Shown here: one piece after another, positions 16,503-29,200 of the stretch
Numbering within the stretch: the stretch's first letter is position 1
Layout: each line of letters opens with the position of its first letter
Origin: Leptothermofonsia sichuanensis E412
GTDB taxonomy: Bacteria; Cyanobacteriota; Cyanobacteriia; Leptolyngbyales; Leptolyngbyaceae
Reading direction: 5' to 3'
Length of the DNA: 64,000 nt
NCBI RefSeq assembly: GCF_019891175.1
Contig: NZ_CP072600.1
Coordinates: forward strand, 682,001 to 746,000
Notes under the pieces: generated by a model
The model's database searches: none
What the model saw: the letters and a program-made list of their open reading frames with translations, nothing else
Told to the model about the DNA's origin: nothing
Position numbers and translations under genes: made by a program

Positions 16503-16545
16503 GCGATCGCCTGATCTGGTTTGAGCGATCGCCTTCTGATCCGGA

Positions 16546-16582
16546 TTGTGAGCAGGAATTCCGCTGAAATTCCTGCTCACAA
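16546..16582 (+). terminator. Perfect 15-bp hairpin between pirin and hydroquinone reductase genes
   Basis: TTGTGAGCAGGAATT (16546-16560) pairs with AATTCCTGCTCACAA (16568-16582) around a 7-base loop. No T-tract follows. Just upstream is a doubled GAGCGATCGCCT stretch (two HIP1 sites). It may end the pirin transcript or act as an intercistronic stabiliser. Confidence 0.5.
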
Positions 16583-16622
16583 AGTCCCTGAGTACTCACT
16601 ACTGAACGACCTGGAGATAATC

Positions 16623-17600
16623 ATGGCACTCGGAATGCTTGTTAATGGAAAATGGACCACTGAATGGAACGAGCAAGACCCTGAAGGTCGGTTTAATCGT
16701 ACACCAACCAGGTTCCGCGATCGCATTACCGCTGATGGATCCAGCGGCTTTAAGGCAGAGGCAGGTAGATATCACCTCTATGTTTCGTTAGCCTGTCCCT
16801 GGGCGCATCGTACCTTAATCATGCGCAGGCTGAAAGGATTAGAAACGGCGATCGGTGTGTCGATTGTGGATCCGGTATTGAGTGACCGGGGCTGGTTTTT
16901 CTCGGAAGCACCGGGTGCCATTCCCGATTCCGTGAATGGCACGCAATATTTGCAAGAGATTTATCTAAAAGCAAAATCAGACTACACCGGGCGCGTAACG
17001 GTGCCTGTGTTGTGGGACAACCAAACAAAGACCATTGTCAATAACGAGTCTCGGGAAATCATTCGTATGTTTGATACCGAGTTTAATGGAATTGCGAAGA
17101 ATGATATTGATCTCTATCCCAAACCATTGCAGGCACAGGTTGAAGCAACGATTGAAGCCATTTACACACCGATTAATAATGGGGTTTACCGTTCTGGTTT
17201 TGCGACTTCCCAGGCAGCCTATGAAGAGGCGGTGACTGAATTATTTCAGAACCTTGACTATTGGGAAGAGGTGTTGGGGAAACAACGCTACCTGTGCGGC
17301 GATCAGCTCACGGAAGCTGATATCTGTATGTTCACGACCTTATTCCGGTTTGATTCGGTGTATCATGGACACTTCAAATGCAACCTGAGGCGAATTGCAG
17401 ATTATCCCAACCTGTGGAACTACCTGAAAGATATCTACCAGTTTCCCGGTATCCAGGAAACCTGCGATTTAGACCACATCAAACGGCACTACTACATGAG
17501 CCAGACAGCCATTAACCCAAATCAGATTGTCCCCATAGGACCCATTATTGATTTCGAGGCAGCCCATGATCGCGATCGATTTGCACCCGTAATGCTGTAG
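16623..17600 (+). CDS. Glutathionyl-hydroquinone reductase (Xi-class glutathione S-transferase)
   Basis: A 325-residue enzyme that reduces glutathionyl-(hydro)quinones using glutathione. The Xi-class catalytic motif is present: LACPWAHRTL with Cys58. The thioredoxin-like region is followed by the GST helical domain, including NNESREIIRMF (glutathione site) and CGDQLTEADICMF. The length fits YqjG/ECM4 proteins. The ATG at 16623 with GGAG 8 nt upstream is chosen; the longer open frame back to 16521 runs through the hairpin and is unlikely. Context with CDGSH and pirin genes suggests a quinone/oxidative-stress response. Confidence 0.92.
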   Translation: MALGMLVNGKWTTEWNEQDPEGRFNRTPTRFRDRITADGSSGFKAEAGRYHLYVSLACPWAHRTLIMRRLKGLETAIGVSIVDPVLSDRGWFFSEAPGAIPDSVNGTQYLQEIYLKAKSDYTGRVTVPVLWDNQTKTIVNNESREIIRMFDTEFNGIAKNDIDLYPKPLQAQVEATIEAIYTPINNGVYRSGFATSQAAYEEAVTELFQNLDYWEEVLGKQRYLCGDQLTEADICMFTTLFRFDSVYHGHFKCNLRRIADYPNLWNYLKDIYQFPGIQETCDLDHIKRHYYMSQTAINPNQIVPIGPIIDFEAAHDRDRFAPVML

Positions 17601-17814
17601 CGAAAGTGATGTAGCGAATCATTTTTTGTGGTGCGCTCAAACAACAGGCGTCCCGTGCGGGTCAAGTTGAGACGGCGGCATGATGGAGAAAAATAAGGGT
17701 AAGGAATAGACCTGCTCCATCAAAATCTTAAAAGAGTTCATACCTGACCAGAAACTCGATGCGTCTTCTGGTTCAATTGTTTTCGGATAAATCCGTTGTC
17801 GGAATTACGCTTAA

Positions 17815-19134
<1,320 letters not shown>

Positions 19135-19217
19135 AAAAGGACTACATAGCAGGGGAGAGAGAACAGGAAGCGGAGAAGTTGTTAGTTGTTGGCTGTGATT
19201 CCCTCGTTCTAAGCTTC

Positions 19218-19310
19218 TATACTTTGTCAGGGAATTGTTTGTAGTGCTTGCTTCAGCAAGCCAACTGAAGTTGGCACTATAAGCTAAGGATTGTTGGCTG
19301 ACACGGTATA
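19218..19310. repeat. 93-bp MITE-like element, family B copy 2
   Basis: It runs from TATACTTTGTCAG to CTGACACGGTATA, a 13-bp terminal inverted repeat with two mismatches. The interior has two adjacent hairpins closed by TAGTGC/GCACTA. It differs from the copy at 729-822 at only a few positions. Confidence 0.8.
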
Positions 19311-19338
19311 GCGTATGTGATTGGCGCACTTACACTCG

Positions 19339-19360
19339 TTGCCAGGCTCCCGCCTGGCAA
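19339..19360. repeat. Hairpin repeat GCCAGGC/GCCTGGC
   Basis: TTGCCAGGC and GCCTGGCAA form a 9-bp stem with a TCCC loop. A second imperfect hairpin (GAAAGCT/AGCTTCC) follows at about 19371-19386. This type of GC-rich hairpin is a common spacer repeat in cyanobacteria. Confidence 0.5.
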
Positions 19361-19393
19361 TGCCGGAGAGAAAGCTCTAGCTTCCTCTTTCCA

Positions 19394-19604
19394 CTAGTTC
19401 TCAACGGCACCTAAAGCCTTCAATGTTGCTTTTTGAGCATCTGTCAGCCCTCTCACATCCGTAATCTTCATCCCCTCATAGGGTCTTTTAGCAATCAGGG
19501 TTTTGATGCAATGACCTGCTTTTGAGATCCCAAAGTTTAATGGTTTCGTCTTGCAGATCCGCTGGCTAAAAGTTGACCGTTCGGACTGTAGGCAACTGAC
19601 CAGA
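19394..19604 (-). pseudogene. Remnant of the C-terminal end of a WD40 repeat protein
   Basis: Read on the minus strand, the segment encodes WSVAYSPNGQLLASGSA, then after a one-base shift ETIKLWDLK. After a second one-base shift it gives GHCIKTLIAKRPYEGMKITD and GLTDAQKATLKALGAVEN before a TAG at 19394-19396. This is the last WD40 blade plus the characteristic C-terminal tail of large cyanobacterial WD40/NB-ARC proteins. Two frameshifts and loss of everything upstream make it a pseudogene. The upstream break lies within a few bases of the element starting at 19610. Confidence 0.82.
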
Positions 19605-19609
19605 TCTAG

Positions 19610-19716
19610 CTAGTAGAGTAAACACTTAATTTTGCAACATGAAGGCTTTGGAATGGTCAAGTTTTGCTATCGCTCTATCCAACCTACGTTGCAGAACTTT
19701 TAATTTGCTCTACTAG
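19610..19716. repeat. 107-bp element with terminal inverted repeats (family C)
   Basis: CTAGTAGAGTAAA at the left and TTTGCTCTACTAG at the right form terminal inverted repeats. A further inner match GTTGC/GCAAC gives about 29 bp of imperfect pairing. There is no coding capacity. It adjoins the WD40 pseudogene, and CTAG just outside the left end (19606-19609) could be a target duplication. Confidence 0.65.
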
Positions 19717-19884
19717 TTTCAACCATACTGTTCTACGATGAACAGCTCTTGCGAAAGCAATCACCGATGGGTGTGATGGTTGCCTGAAAACATGGGATAA
19801 CTTGATTATCTGGACTATAATCGGCAATTTGCCTTGTTCGGGCAATATCTGCAATTCAATATCTGCTTCTACTATTTATTTCCT

Positions 19885-20109
19885 ATGTCTAAGGATTTTA
19901 TTCTAGGCGATCGCGTGCGGGTGATTTCCCTCCCACCTTTTGTGAAAACAGCCGATCCCATGCCAATGCTGCGGCCCTCTACCGTGATCACCCTGGGAGA
20001 GGAGGGGATCGTGGTAGATCGCAAACCAGGTGGTTACTGGAGTGTACGATTCGCCAGCGGCACCTACTTAATGGAAAGCGAGTACCTGGAAATCAATCAA
20101 ACCCTTTAG
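19885..20109 (+). CDS. sipA: Regulatory protein SipA (NblS-interacting)
   Basis: A 74-residue beta-rich protein of the SipA/DUF3148 family. The conserved sequence DFILGDRVRVISLPPFVKTA, then PMPMLRP and GEEGIVVDRKPGGYWSVRFA, is present along the whole length. In Synechococcus SipA binds the sensor kinase NblS (the high-light/nutrient stress kinase) and modulates its activity. The ATG at 19885 gives the family length; a start at 19834 would add an unusual 17-residue extension. NblS and its regulators are not in the window. Confidence 0.92.
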   Translation: MSKDFILGDRVRVISLPPFVKTADPMPMLRPSTVITLGEEGIVVDRKPGGYWSVRFASGTYLMESEYLEINQTL

Positions 20110-20228
20110 TGTACCCGCGATCGCGTCACTTAGCATACTTTTTTGTCTAATTCAAGATCTTTTTCAGGTATTGTTATCGGAAAAACATAATGCGGGTAGA
20201 CTAGCTATGCCATTTCTGGGGGATAGGT

Positions 20229-23200
20229 ATGTCTGCAGGGAATTCCTTAAGTACAGCCACACTCATCAATCTCAACACGACGGTTCAAACCTTCCCAGAT
20301 ACCGTTACCGCCACTGAGAATGACTACTACCGCTTCACCCTGAGCAACCGCAGTAGCTTTAACCTGTCCCTCACAGGCCTGTCTGCCGATGCCGACGTTG
20401 CCCTGCTAGATAGTGCCGGCAACCCACTTACCATCAATGGCATTCAGCAGCGGTCCGCCAATTCCGGTACTTTTTCAGAATCCATTAACACCGTTCTGGA
20501 AGCCGGAACCTACTTCATCCATGTTTTTCCCGGTGCTTCCACCACCAGCGCTGACTACAGCCTGAATACGGTGATCAGCAATAACCTGTTTACCGATATT
20601 CTCTGGCGCAACTATGCCAGTGGCCAAAATGCCGTCTGGTTCTTGAATGGCACAACGTTCGAGGGGGCTACCTTCATTCAGCCTGTGACCGATTTGAACT
20701 ACGGGATTGCCGCCACGGTGGACTTCAATGGCGATGGAGAAACCGATATTCTCTGGCGCAATAACCTGGCAGGAGTCACGGGATTCTGGCTAATGAACGG
20801 GCTGTCCCTCAGTTCGGTGGCGATTATCAGTCCATCGTTGGGGCAGGACTGGCAGGTTTATGCCGCTGGGGACTTTAACCAGGATGGTCAGATTGACTTG
20901 CTCTGGCGGAATAACGTCAGCGGTGAAGCAGGCTTCTGGTTATTGAATGGCACTACCCTGAGTTCTGCCGTAGCTCTCGGTCCCACCCTGTCTCTGGACT
21001 GGCAAATTCAGGGAGTCGCAGACTTCAATGGAGATGGCAGGCTGGATATCTTCTGGCGTAACTTCGTCAACGGGCAAAACGGGGTGTGGTTTATGAACGG
21101 CACCAGCCTGCTTTCGGTAGGGGTGCCTCTAGCCGTTGGTAGTCCAGACTGGCGAGTGTCTGGCTTTGGCGACTTTAACCGCGATGGCAAGCCCGATATT
21201 CTCTGGCGCAACTATGCCAGTGGTGAGAATGCTATCTGGCTGATGAATGGGCTTTCGATTAGTTCAGTCGCCGTCCTGCCCTCGCTGGCTACCGACTGGC
21301 GATCGACTGTGCCCTTCATTAGAACTGGGGAACCCACACCAATTGACCTGGCTGGCAATTCCCTCCCAGATGCGTTCAACATCGGTAGCAACCTGACTGG
21401 CAGTGCCACCTATCGAGACGCTGTTGGTGGCTCAGACCCGAATGACTACTATCGCTTCAGCCTGGGCACAGGCAGTAACGTAAATCTGTCACTGACTGGA
21501 TTAAATGCCAATTTGGATCTGCAACTCCTGGATATTAACGGAGATCTGATCCTGACCTCTAATCAGGACGCTACCACCTCAGAATCTATTATTGCCACAC
21601 TGCCAGCCGGCACCTACTATGCTCGTGTCTATCCAGCCGGTAGCAATAGCGGCACCTATGCCCTGAATGTATCCGTCAATAATCTACCTGTACTTGCGAC
21701 CAACAATCCCCTGTCCGTGACCGAAGGGGAAGCCTCGAACCTGACGGGAACGATTTTACGGGTCACCGATAATGACAACACAGCGGCTCAGTTGACCTAC
21801 ACCCTGGGAACCCTGCCACAGAGGGGCGTGTTGCTGTTTAACGGAACCACCCTGGTTTCCGGGGCAACCTTCACCCAGGCAGATATCGACAATGGTACCC
21901 GCCTCCGCTACCAGCACGACGGCAGCGAAACGCTCACAGATAGCTTTACATTCACCGTCACGGATGGCGTCGGGGGCAATCTGGGCAGTAATACCTTCAA
22001 CATTGCCATTACGCCTGCCAATGATCCGCCAGTGTTTACGGTGCCCTCAGCAACCCAGGCCGCCGATCAGGATGCAAACCTGGCCATCACTGGTATCAGT
22101 ATTGCTGACCCTGACGCTGGTGATGGGCTGATCTCAGTCACACTCTCAGCCGCCAATGGGGTACTGACCCTGGGCTTCACAACAGGTTTAGCCTTCTCCC
22201 AGGGGACCGGGGTGCAGAACTCTAGCATGATCTTCAGCGGCACGCTGGCAGCGGTTAACAATGCCCTCAGCAGTTTGATTTATCGAAGCAACAGTACATT
22301 CCGGGGCGTCGATGTGATCAACCTGAGCGTGACCGACAACGGCAATACCGGGGAGGGAGGTCCCCTCTCCGACACCGCCACAATCGCGGTTGCCGTTTCC
22401 CCAATTAACCAGGCACCGATTATTTCCCTGCCTCCCACCCCGACTGGCAATGAAGATACCAATGTGTTCATCTCCGGTATCAGCATCACTGATATTGATG
22501 GCTTTGGTGGCAATGTCACCGTCAGTCTGTCAGCGGTCAATGGGGTGCTGACGCTCAACTCCACCTCTGGGTTGACCCTGCTCAACGGCAGCGGCACACA
22601 GGATCGGACGATGGTCTTCAGGGGACCCCTGGCGCTGGTGAATGCTGCCCTGAATAACCTGGTGTATCTGGGCAACCAGGACTTCAACGGCACGGACTTT
22701 ATCACGATCAGCGTCAATGACAGCCTGAGTCCGGGTACTGGTGGGATTCCTCTGTCAGATACCAAGACCCTGGCAATCACGGTCAATCCTGTGAATGATG
22801 CACCGGTTTTGACAGTACCCGCCACTCAAACCGCTAACGAAAATACCAACCTGCGGATTACGGGAGTCCGTGTCAGTGATGTGGATGCGGGAAATGGCAG
22901 CCTGATTGTCAGTCTAACCGCAGGCAATGGCACCCTGTCCCTGGGCACCACCACAGGGCTTTCCTTCTCCACTGGCAACGGCAACCAGAATACCAGCATG
23001 GTCTTCAGTGGCACCCTGGCAGCGATTAATAATGCACTTGCCACCCTGACCTATCGGGGCAACTCAAACTTTAATGGCACAGATACCGTGAATATCAGTG
23101 TCAATGACAATGGAAACACAGGTGCTGGTATTGCTTTAAGCGATAGTGCCGCGATCGCCATCAATGTTCTGGGAATTAACAGTGCGCCTGTGATTACAGT

Positions 23201-26200
23201 ACCGCTGGCTCCCTCTACCAATGCAGGAGTGAATCTGGCGATCACTGGTGTCAGCGTTAATGACCCGGATGCGGGTGCGGGTACCCTGCTTGTAACCATA
23301 GCGGCTCAAAACGGTGTGCTCTCCATTCCGACCGAAAACCTGACGTTTTTCCAGGGTGATGGTACCCTCGACAGCCGGATTACCTTTGAAGGCACGCTGG
23401 CAGCAATCAACACGGCTCTGGGTGCCCTCGTCTACCGCAGCAATCCTGGCTTTACAGGATTTGAAACCATCACCATTAGTGTCAATGACCAGGGCAACAC
23501 GGGAATTGGTACTCCCCTGTCTGACACCAGGACCTTGTTTGTAAATGTCGGAGGGGCTGTCAACATTCCTCCCACCGCCAACCCTGATACCTATACCATC
23601 AACCGTAACGGCATCCTCAATGTTTCCGGTACAGGAGTATTGGGGAATGACATTGACCCGGATAGCCCATCCCTCAATGCCATCCTGGTTAACCTGCCAG
23701 CCCAGGGGTTCCTTTCCCTCAGTCCAACCGGCTCCTTTACCTATACCCCCAATCCTGGTTTCAGCGGTATCGACACGTTTACTTACCGGGCAAGTGACGG
23801 GATTGCCACTTCCAATCTGGCAACGGTCACGATCAATGTCACGGTGCCTGCTAACAATCCCCCGATCGCCAGCCCAGACATCTTCAGCCTGAATGAAGAC
23901 ACCACCCGCACAGGCAACGTTTTAGCCAATGATACGGATGCAGAAGATGGCATTCCCCAAACGGCTCAACTGATCAGTGGACCCAGTAATGCAGCGAACT
24001 TCACGCTGAACAGCGATGGCAGCTTCACCTATACGCCGATCGCCAACTATAACGGCATTGACCTGTTTACCTACATTGCCCGGGACTCCGCCGGAGCGGC
24101 TTCCAACACAGCAACCGTTACCCTCTCGATCATTCCGGTGAACGACCTGCCCGTCGCCGCCAACGACACCTACACCCTCTCCGCTGGCACTACCCTGAGT
24201 AACGTCAACGTCCTGGACAACGACACCGATATTGAAGATATCCGTCCCGGCACCGCACAACTGGTGAGTGGACCCGGTGGTGCCCTCAGCTTCGTCCTCA
24301 ACAGCGATGGTAGCTTCACCTATGTGCCCAATCCAGGGGTCACCACCGATAGCTTTACCTACATTGCCCGCGACTCGGAAGGCGGAGCATCCAATCCAGC
24401 AACAGTCTTCCTCACCATCACGGCAGCCCCCAACACCCCGCCCGTCGCCGTCAACGATATCATCCCTGCCTTTGATGAGGATACCTCCACCAGCGGCAAT
24501 GTCCTGGACAACGACACCGACCTGGAAGATACTCGTCCCCAGACGGCTCAACTGGTGAGCGGACCCAGCAATGCCGCTACCTTCGTTCTTAACCCCAACG
24601 GGACCTTCACCTATACGCCGATCGCCAACTTCAACGGCACCGACAGCTTCACCTACATTGCCCGAGACTCCGCCGGAGCGGCTTCCAACACTGCCACGGT
24701 CTTTCTTTCGATCATTCCGGTAAACGACCTGCCCGTCGCGGTCAACGACACCTACACCCTCTCCGCTGGCACCACCCTGAGTAACGTCAACGTCCTGGAC
24801 AACGACACCGATATTGAAGATATTCGTCCCGGTACCGCACAACTGGTGAGTGGACCCGGTGGTGCCCTCAGCTTCATCCTCAACAGCGATGGTAGCTTCA
24901 CCTATGTGCCCAATCCAGGGGTCACCGCCGATAGCTTTACCTACATTGCCCGCGACTCGGAAGGCGGAGCATCCAATCCAGCAACAGTCTTCCTCACCAT
25001 CACGGCAGCCCCCAACACCCCGCCCGTCGCCGTCAACGATATCATCCCTGCCTTTGATGAGGATACCTCCACCAGCGGCAATGTCCTGGACAACGACACC
25101 GACCTGGAAGATACTCGTCCCCAGACGGCTCAACTGGTGAGCGGACCCAGCAATGCCGCTACCTTCGTTCTTAACCCCAACGGGACCTTCACCTATACGC
25201 CGATCGCCAACTTCAACGGCACCGACAGCTTCACCTACATTGCCCGGGACTCCGCCGGAGCGGCTTCCAACACCGCCACGGTCTTTCTTTCGATCATTCC
25301 GGTAAACGACCTGCCCGTCGCGGTCAACGACACCTACACCCTCTCCGCTGGCACTACCCTGAGTAACGTCAACGTCCTGGACAACGACACCGATATTGAA
25401 GATATTCGTCCCGGTACCGCACAACTGGTGAGTGGACCCGGTGGTGCCCTCAGCTTCATCCTTAACAGCGATGGTAGCTTCACCTATGTGCCCAATCCAG
25501 GGGTCACCACCGATAGCTTTACCTACATTGCCCGCGACTCGGAAGGCGGGGCATCCAATCCAGCAACAGTCTTCCTCACCATCACGGCTCCCAATACCCC
25601 ACCCGTTGCAGTGGATGATATCATCCCTGCCTTTGATGAGGATACTTCCACCAGCGGCAATGTTCTGGACAACGACACCGACCTGGAAGATACCCGTCCC
25701 CAGACGGCTCAACTGGTGAGTGGACCCAGCAATGCCGCTACCTTCGTTCTTAACCCCAACGGGACCTTCACCTATACGCCGATCGCCAACTTCAACGGCA
25801 CCGACAGCTTCACCTACATTGCCCGGGACTCCGCTGGAGCAGCCTCCAACACTGCCACGGTCTTTCTTTCGATCATTCCGGTCAATGATCCACCGATCGC
25901 TAATCCAGATGGAATTTACCGGGCTGCCACCAATACGCCGCTCACAGTGCAGGCAAACGTTGGCGTACTGCAAAACGACATTGATGTTGACGGTCCCGTC
26001 CTGAATGCCGTGGCAGGGGTCAGCACCACAGCCAATGGAGGCACGGTGACCCTGAATGCCGATGGCTCTTTTGTTTACAATCCAGCTCCTGGCTTTAATG
26101 GCATTGACACCTTCACCTACCAGGCAACCGACACCCTCCTGACCTCGAACATTGCCACGGTTACGCTCAGTGTGTCCCCCAACGCTGCTCCAATCGCCAC

Positions 26201-29200
26201 CAATGACAGTAATCCCCTCTACCGCACCGCTCCCAGTGTTCCCCTGACCATCACTTCAGTCAATTCAGTGTTGCAAAATGACCTGGATGAAGATGGTCCT
26301 CCCCCCCTCAGTGCTGTGGCAGGGGTCAGCACCACGGCCAGTGGAGGCACGGTGACCTTGAATGCGGATGGTTCCTTTATCTACACGCCAGTTCCTGGTT
26401 TCACAGGTCCCACGGACACCTTCACCTATCAGGCAACGGATGGGCTGGCCATCTCAAATCTGGCAACTGTAACCATTTCTGTGGCACCCAACAATCCTCC
26501 TGTAGCGGTGAATGATAATAGCCCGCTTTACCGCACCAGTCCCGGCATTCCCCTCACGGTTTCTGTCCTCAACAGCGTTCTGAACAATGATTCTGATGGC
26601 GGGGATGGTCCCTTCTTACAGGCAGTTACGGCGGTTACGACGACAGCGAACGGGGGCACTGTCACTCTGAATGCCGATGGTTCCTTTATCTACACCCCGG
26701 CGGCAGGCTTTAGCGGTCCCACGGACACCTTTACTTACCAGGTCACCGATGGGATTGACGTTTCTGCCCCAGCAACCGTGACGTTGACCGTTGCACCCAA
26801 TACTCCACCCGTAGCCCAGAATGACACGGGTTACCGGGCGATCGCCAACTCACCGCTGACGGTGGGACTGGTGGATGGCGTCTTAAACAACGACTCCGAT
26901 GGGGGAGATGGTCCCTTCTTGCAGGCAGTAGCAGGGGTCAGCACCACGGCCAGCGGTGGTACCGTCACCCTGAACGCGGATGGTTCCTTTATCTATAATC
27001 CCGCTCCTGGCTTTACCAACGCAAACGACACCTTCACTTACCAGGCAACCGACGGCATTGATCTGTCCAACCTGGCCACCGTTACCATCAGTGTGTTTAC
27101 CAACACCCCCCCAACAGCGGTGAATGACAGCTACAGCACCACAGCCAATCGCCCCCTGAACGTGGATGCACCGGGTGTCCTTGCCAACGACAGCGATGCC
27201 GAAAATCCAATCACGGCAATTTTAGAAACCCTACCCGGAAACGGCACCATCACCTTCAGAAACGATGGCTCCTTTGATTACCTGCCCAACCCTGGCTTTA
27301 CGGGCACTGATTTCTTCACCTATCGGGCAAATGATGGGTTTGTGAATTCCGGGCTGGCAACTGTCAGTATTACGGTGAGTGCCAATGTCGCCCCGGTTGC
27401 CAATCCCGATAACTACAGTGTCAATCTCAATAACGTGCTGTCGGTACCCTTTGCGTTTGGCACTACCACTGTCGCCGGAGTACTCAGCAACGATGTGGAC
27501 AACGACCCCCTCACAGCCAGTCTGGTGACAGGTCCCAGCCGGGGTAATCTCCTGTTTAACGCCGATGGTTCCTTCATCTATACCCCAACCGTTACCGTCG
27601 GGGGTACGGATACCTTTGTCTACCGTGCCAGCGATGGGCAACTCACCTCCGATGCTACCGTGACCATCACAATCCGGGATAGCAGTACACCCCCCACAGC
27701 AAATGGGAATACGTTCAGTGTGTCGGCAAACAACACCCTGACAGTGTCAGTTGCCGAGAGTATCCTCAACAATGACACCGATCCGGATGGCGATCGCCTG
27801 ACCGCCCGGATTACCGCCCAACCCATCAACGGTAGCGTCAGCCTTAACCCGGATGGCTCCTTCGTCTACACCCCCAATGCCAACTTTGCCAACATCGACA
27901 CCTTTACCTATGTGGCAAACGATGGGGTGAGCGACTCCAACCCGGCGATCGTCACCATCACGGTGGGAGCCGTGAACAGTCCACCCGTGGTCAGTGTACC
28001 GGGGGGGCAGGCAACCTTCCGCAACACCGAACTGATTATTCCATCGCTCCAGATCAGTGATCCCGATGCTGGCAATAATCCGGTTCGGGTAACTCTGACT
28101 GCCAATAACGGTAGCCTCACCCTCAGCACTACTACCGGGTTAACCGTGATTGATGCTGATGGCGACAGCAATGTTGAGATTGAAGGTAGTATCGTCAACA
28201 TCAACGCTGCCCTGAATAACCTCAGGTATCGCCCCAATGAAGAATTTACCGGAACGGATGCTATTCAAATCGTCGTGGATGACCTGGGGAATACCAGCAT
28301 TACAGGCGAACCTCAAACTGGCAGTGGCGTCATTGTCGTCAATGTGGACTCTGGTGCCTTCCTGCTGAAAGATATCAACCAGAATATTAATGAGTCTGAA
28401 ACCGGAACGCTGTCTTCCTCGCCCACAAATCTGACGGCGATCGGTGGGAATCTCTACTTTGCAGCCAATGACGGCTTTAACGGAGTGGAACTGTGGAAGA
28501 GTGACGGGACGGCAGCAGGCACATTCCTGGTTGCCGATATTAACCCCAGCCCCGGTGGCAACTCCACACCGGCAAACTTTACATCCGTGGGTAATACACT
28601 CTTCTTCACCGCCAACAATGGCACCCTGGGAACCGAACTCTGGAAGATTGATGAGGTGAGCGGCACCCCGGTTCTGGTCAGAAATATTCGCCCCGGAGCA
28701 CCCGGTTCCAATCCTGGAAACCTGGTCAACTTTAACAACACCCTCTTCTTCCGCGCCGACGACGGGACGGGGCTTGCCCTCTGGAAGAGTGATGGTACTT
28801 TTGCTGGCACAGTCAAAGTGGGAACAGGCTTCACCCAACCCGGTGCCCTGACTGTAGTCGGGAACACCCTTTACTTCACGACAAGCAACGGTAACCAGCT
28901 CTGGAAAACAGATGGCACGGATGCAGGTACTGTCCAGGTCAGGAATTTGGGCGCAGGGGGAAATGCGACCAGCCTGACCGCCATTGGCAACACTCTGTTC
29001 TTCACCGCAAACAACAGTGGCACGAATGAAGTGTGGCGCAGCGATGGCACCACAGCCGGTACCACCCCGCTTTCCCAACTGAACCCTGGCTTAACCATTA
29101 CCAATCCCAATAATCTGGTCAATTTTGGTAGCGATCTCTACTTCCTCGCTCGCAATGGAAGCACCTTTGGGCTTTACCGAAGCACAGCCGCCGGAACCGT

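Larger units (their letters stand above)
19135..19884. other. Gene-poor spacer: two mobile-type repeats, hairpins and a WD40 pseudogene
   Basis: In order: a family B element (19218-19310), a hairpin TTGCCAGGC-TCCC-GCCTGGCAA (19339-19360), a decayed WD40 gene end on the minus strand (19394-19604), and an element with terminal inverted repeats (19610-19716). The remaining ~170 bases before sipA show nothing recognisable and probably hold its promoter. Confidence 0.6.

Noticed and set aside
23922-25973. 683-codon open frame on the minus strand inside the giant gene
   Set aside because: It is antisense to the tandem-repeat region. Its low-complexity Gly/Val/Asp/Arg-rich translation mirrors codon bias of the repeats, and it has no family match or start signal.
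28140-29078. 312-codon minus-strand open frame
   Set aside because: Antisense to the ELWxxDGT region; an effect of repeated codons, not a gene.
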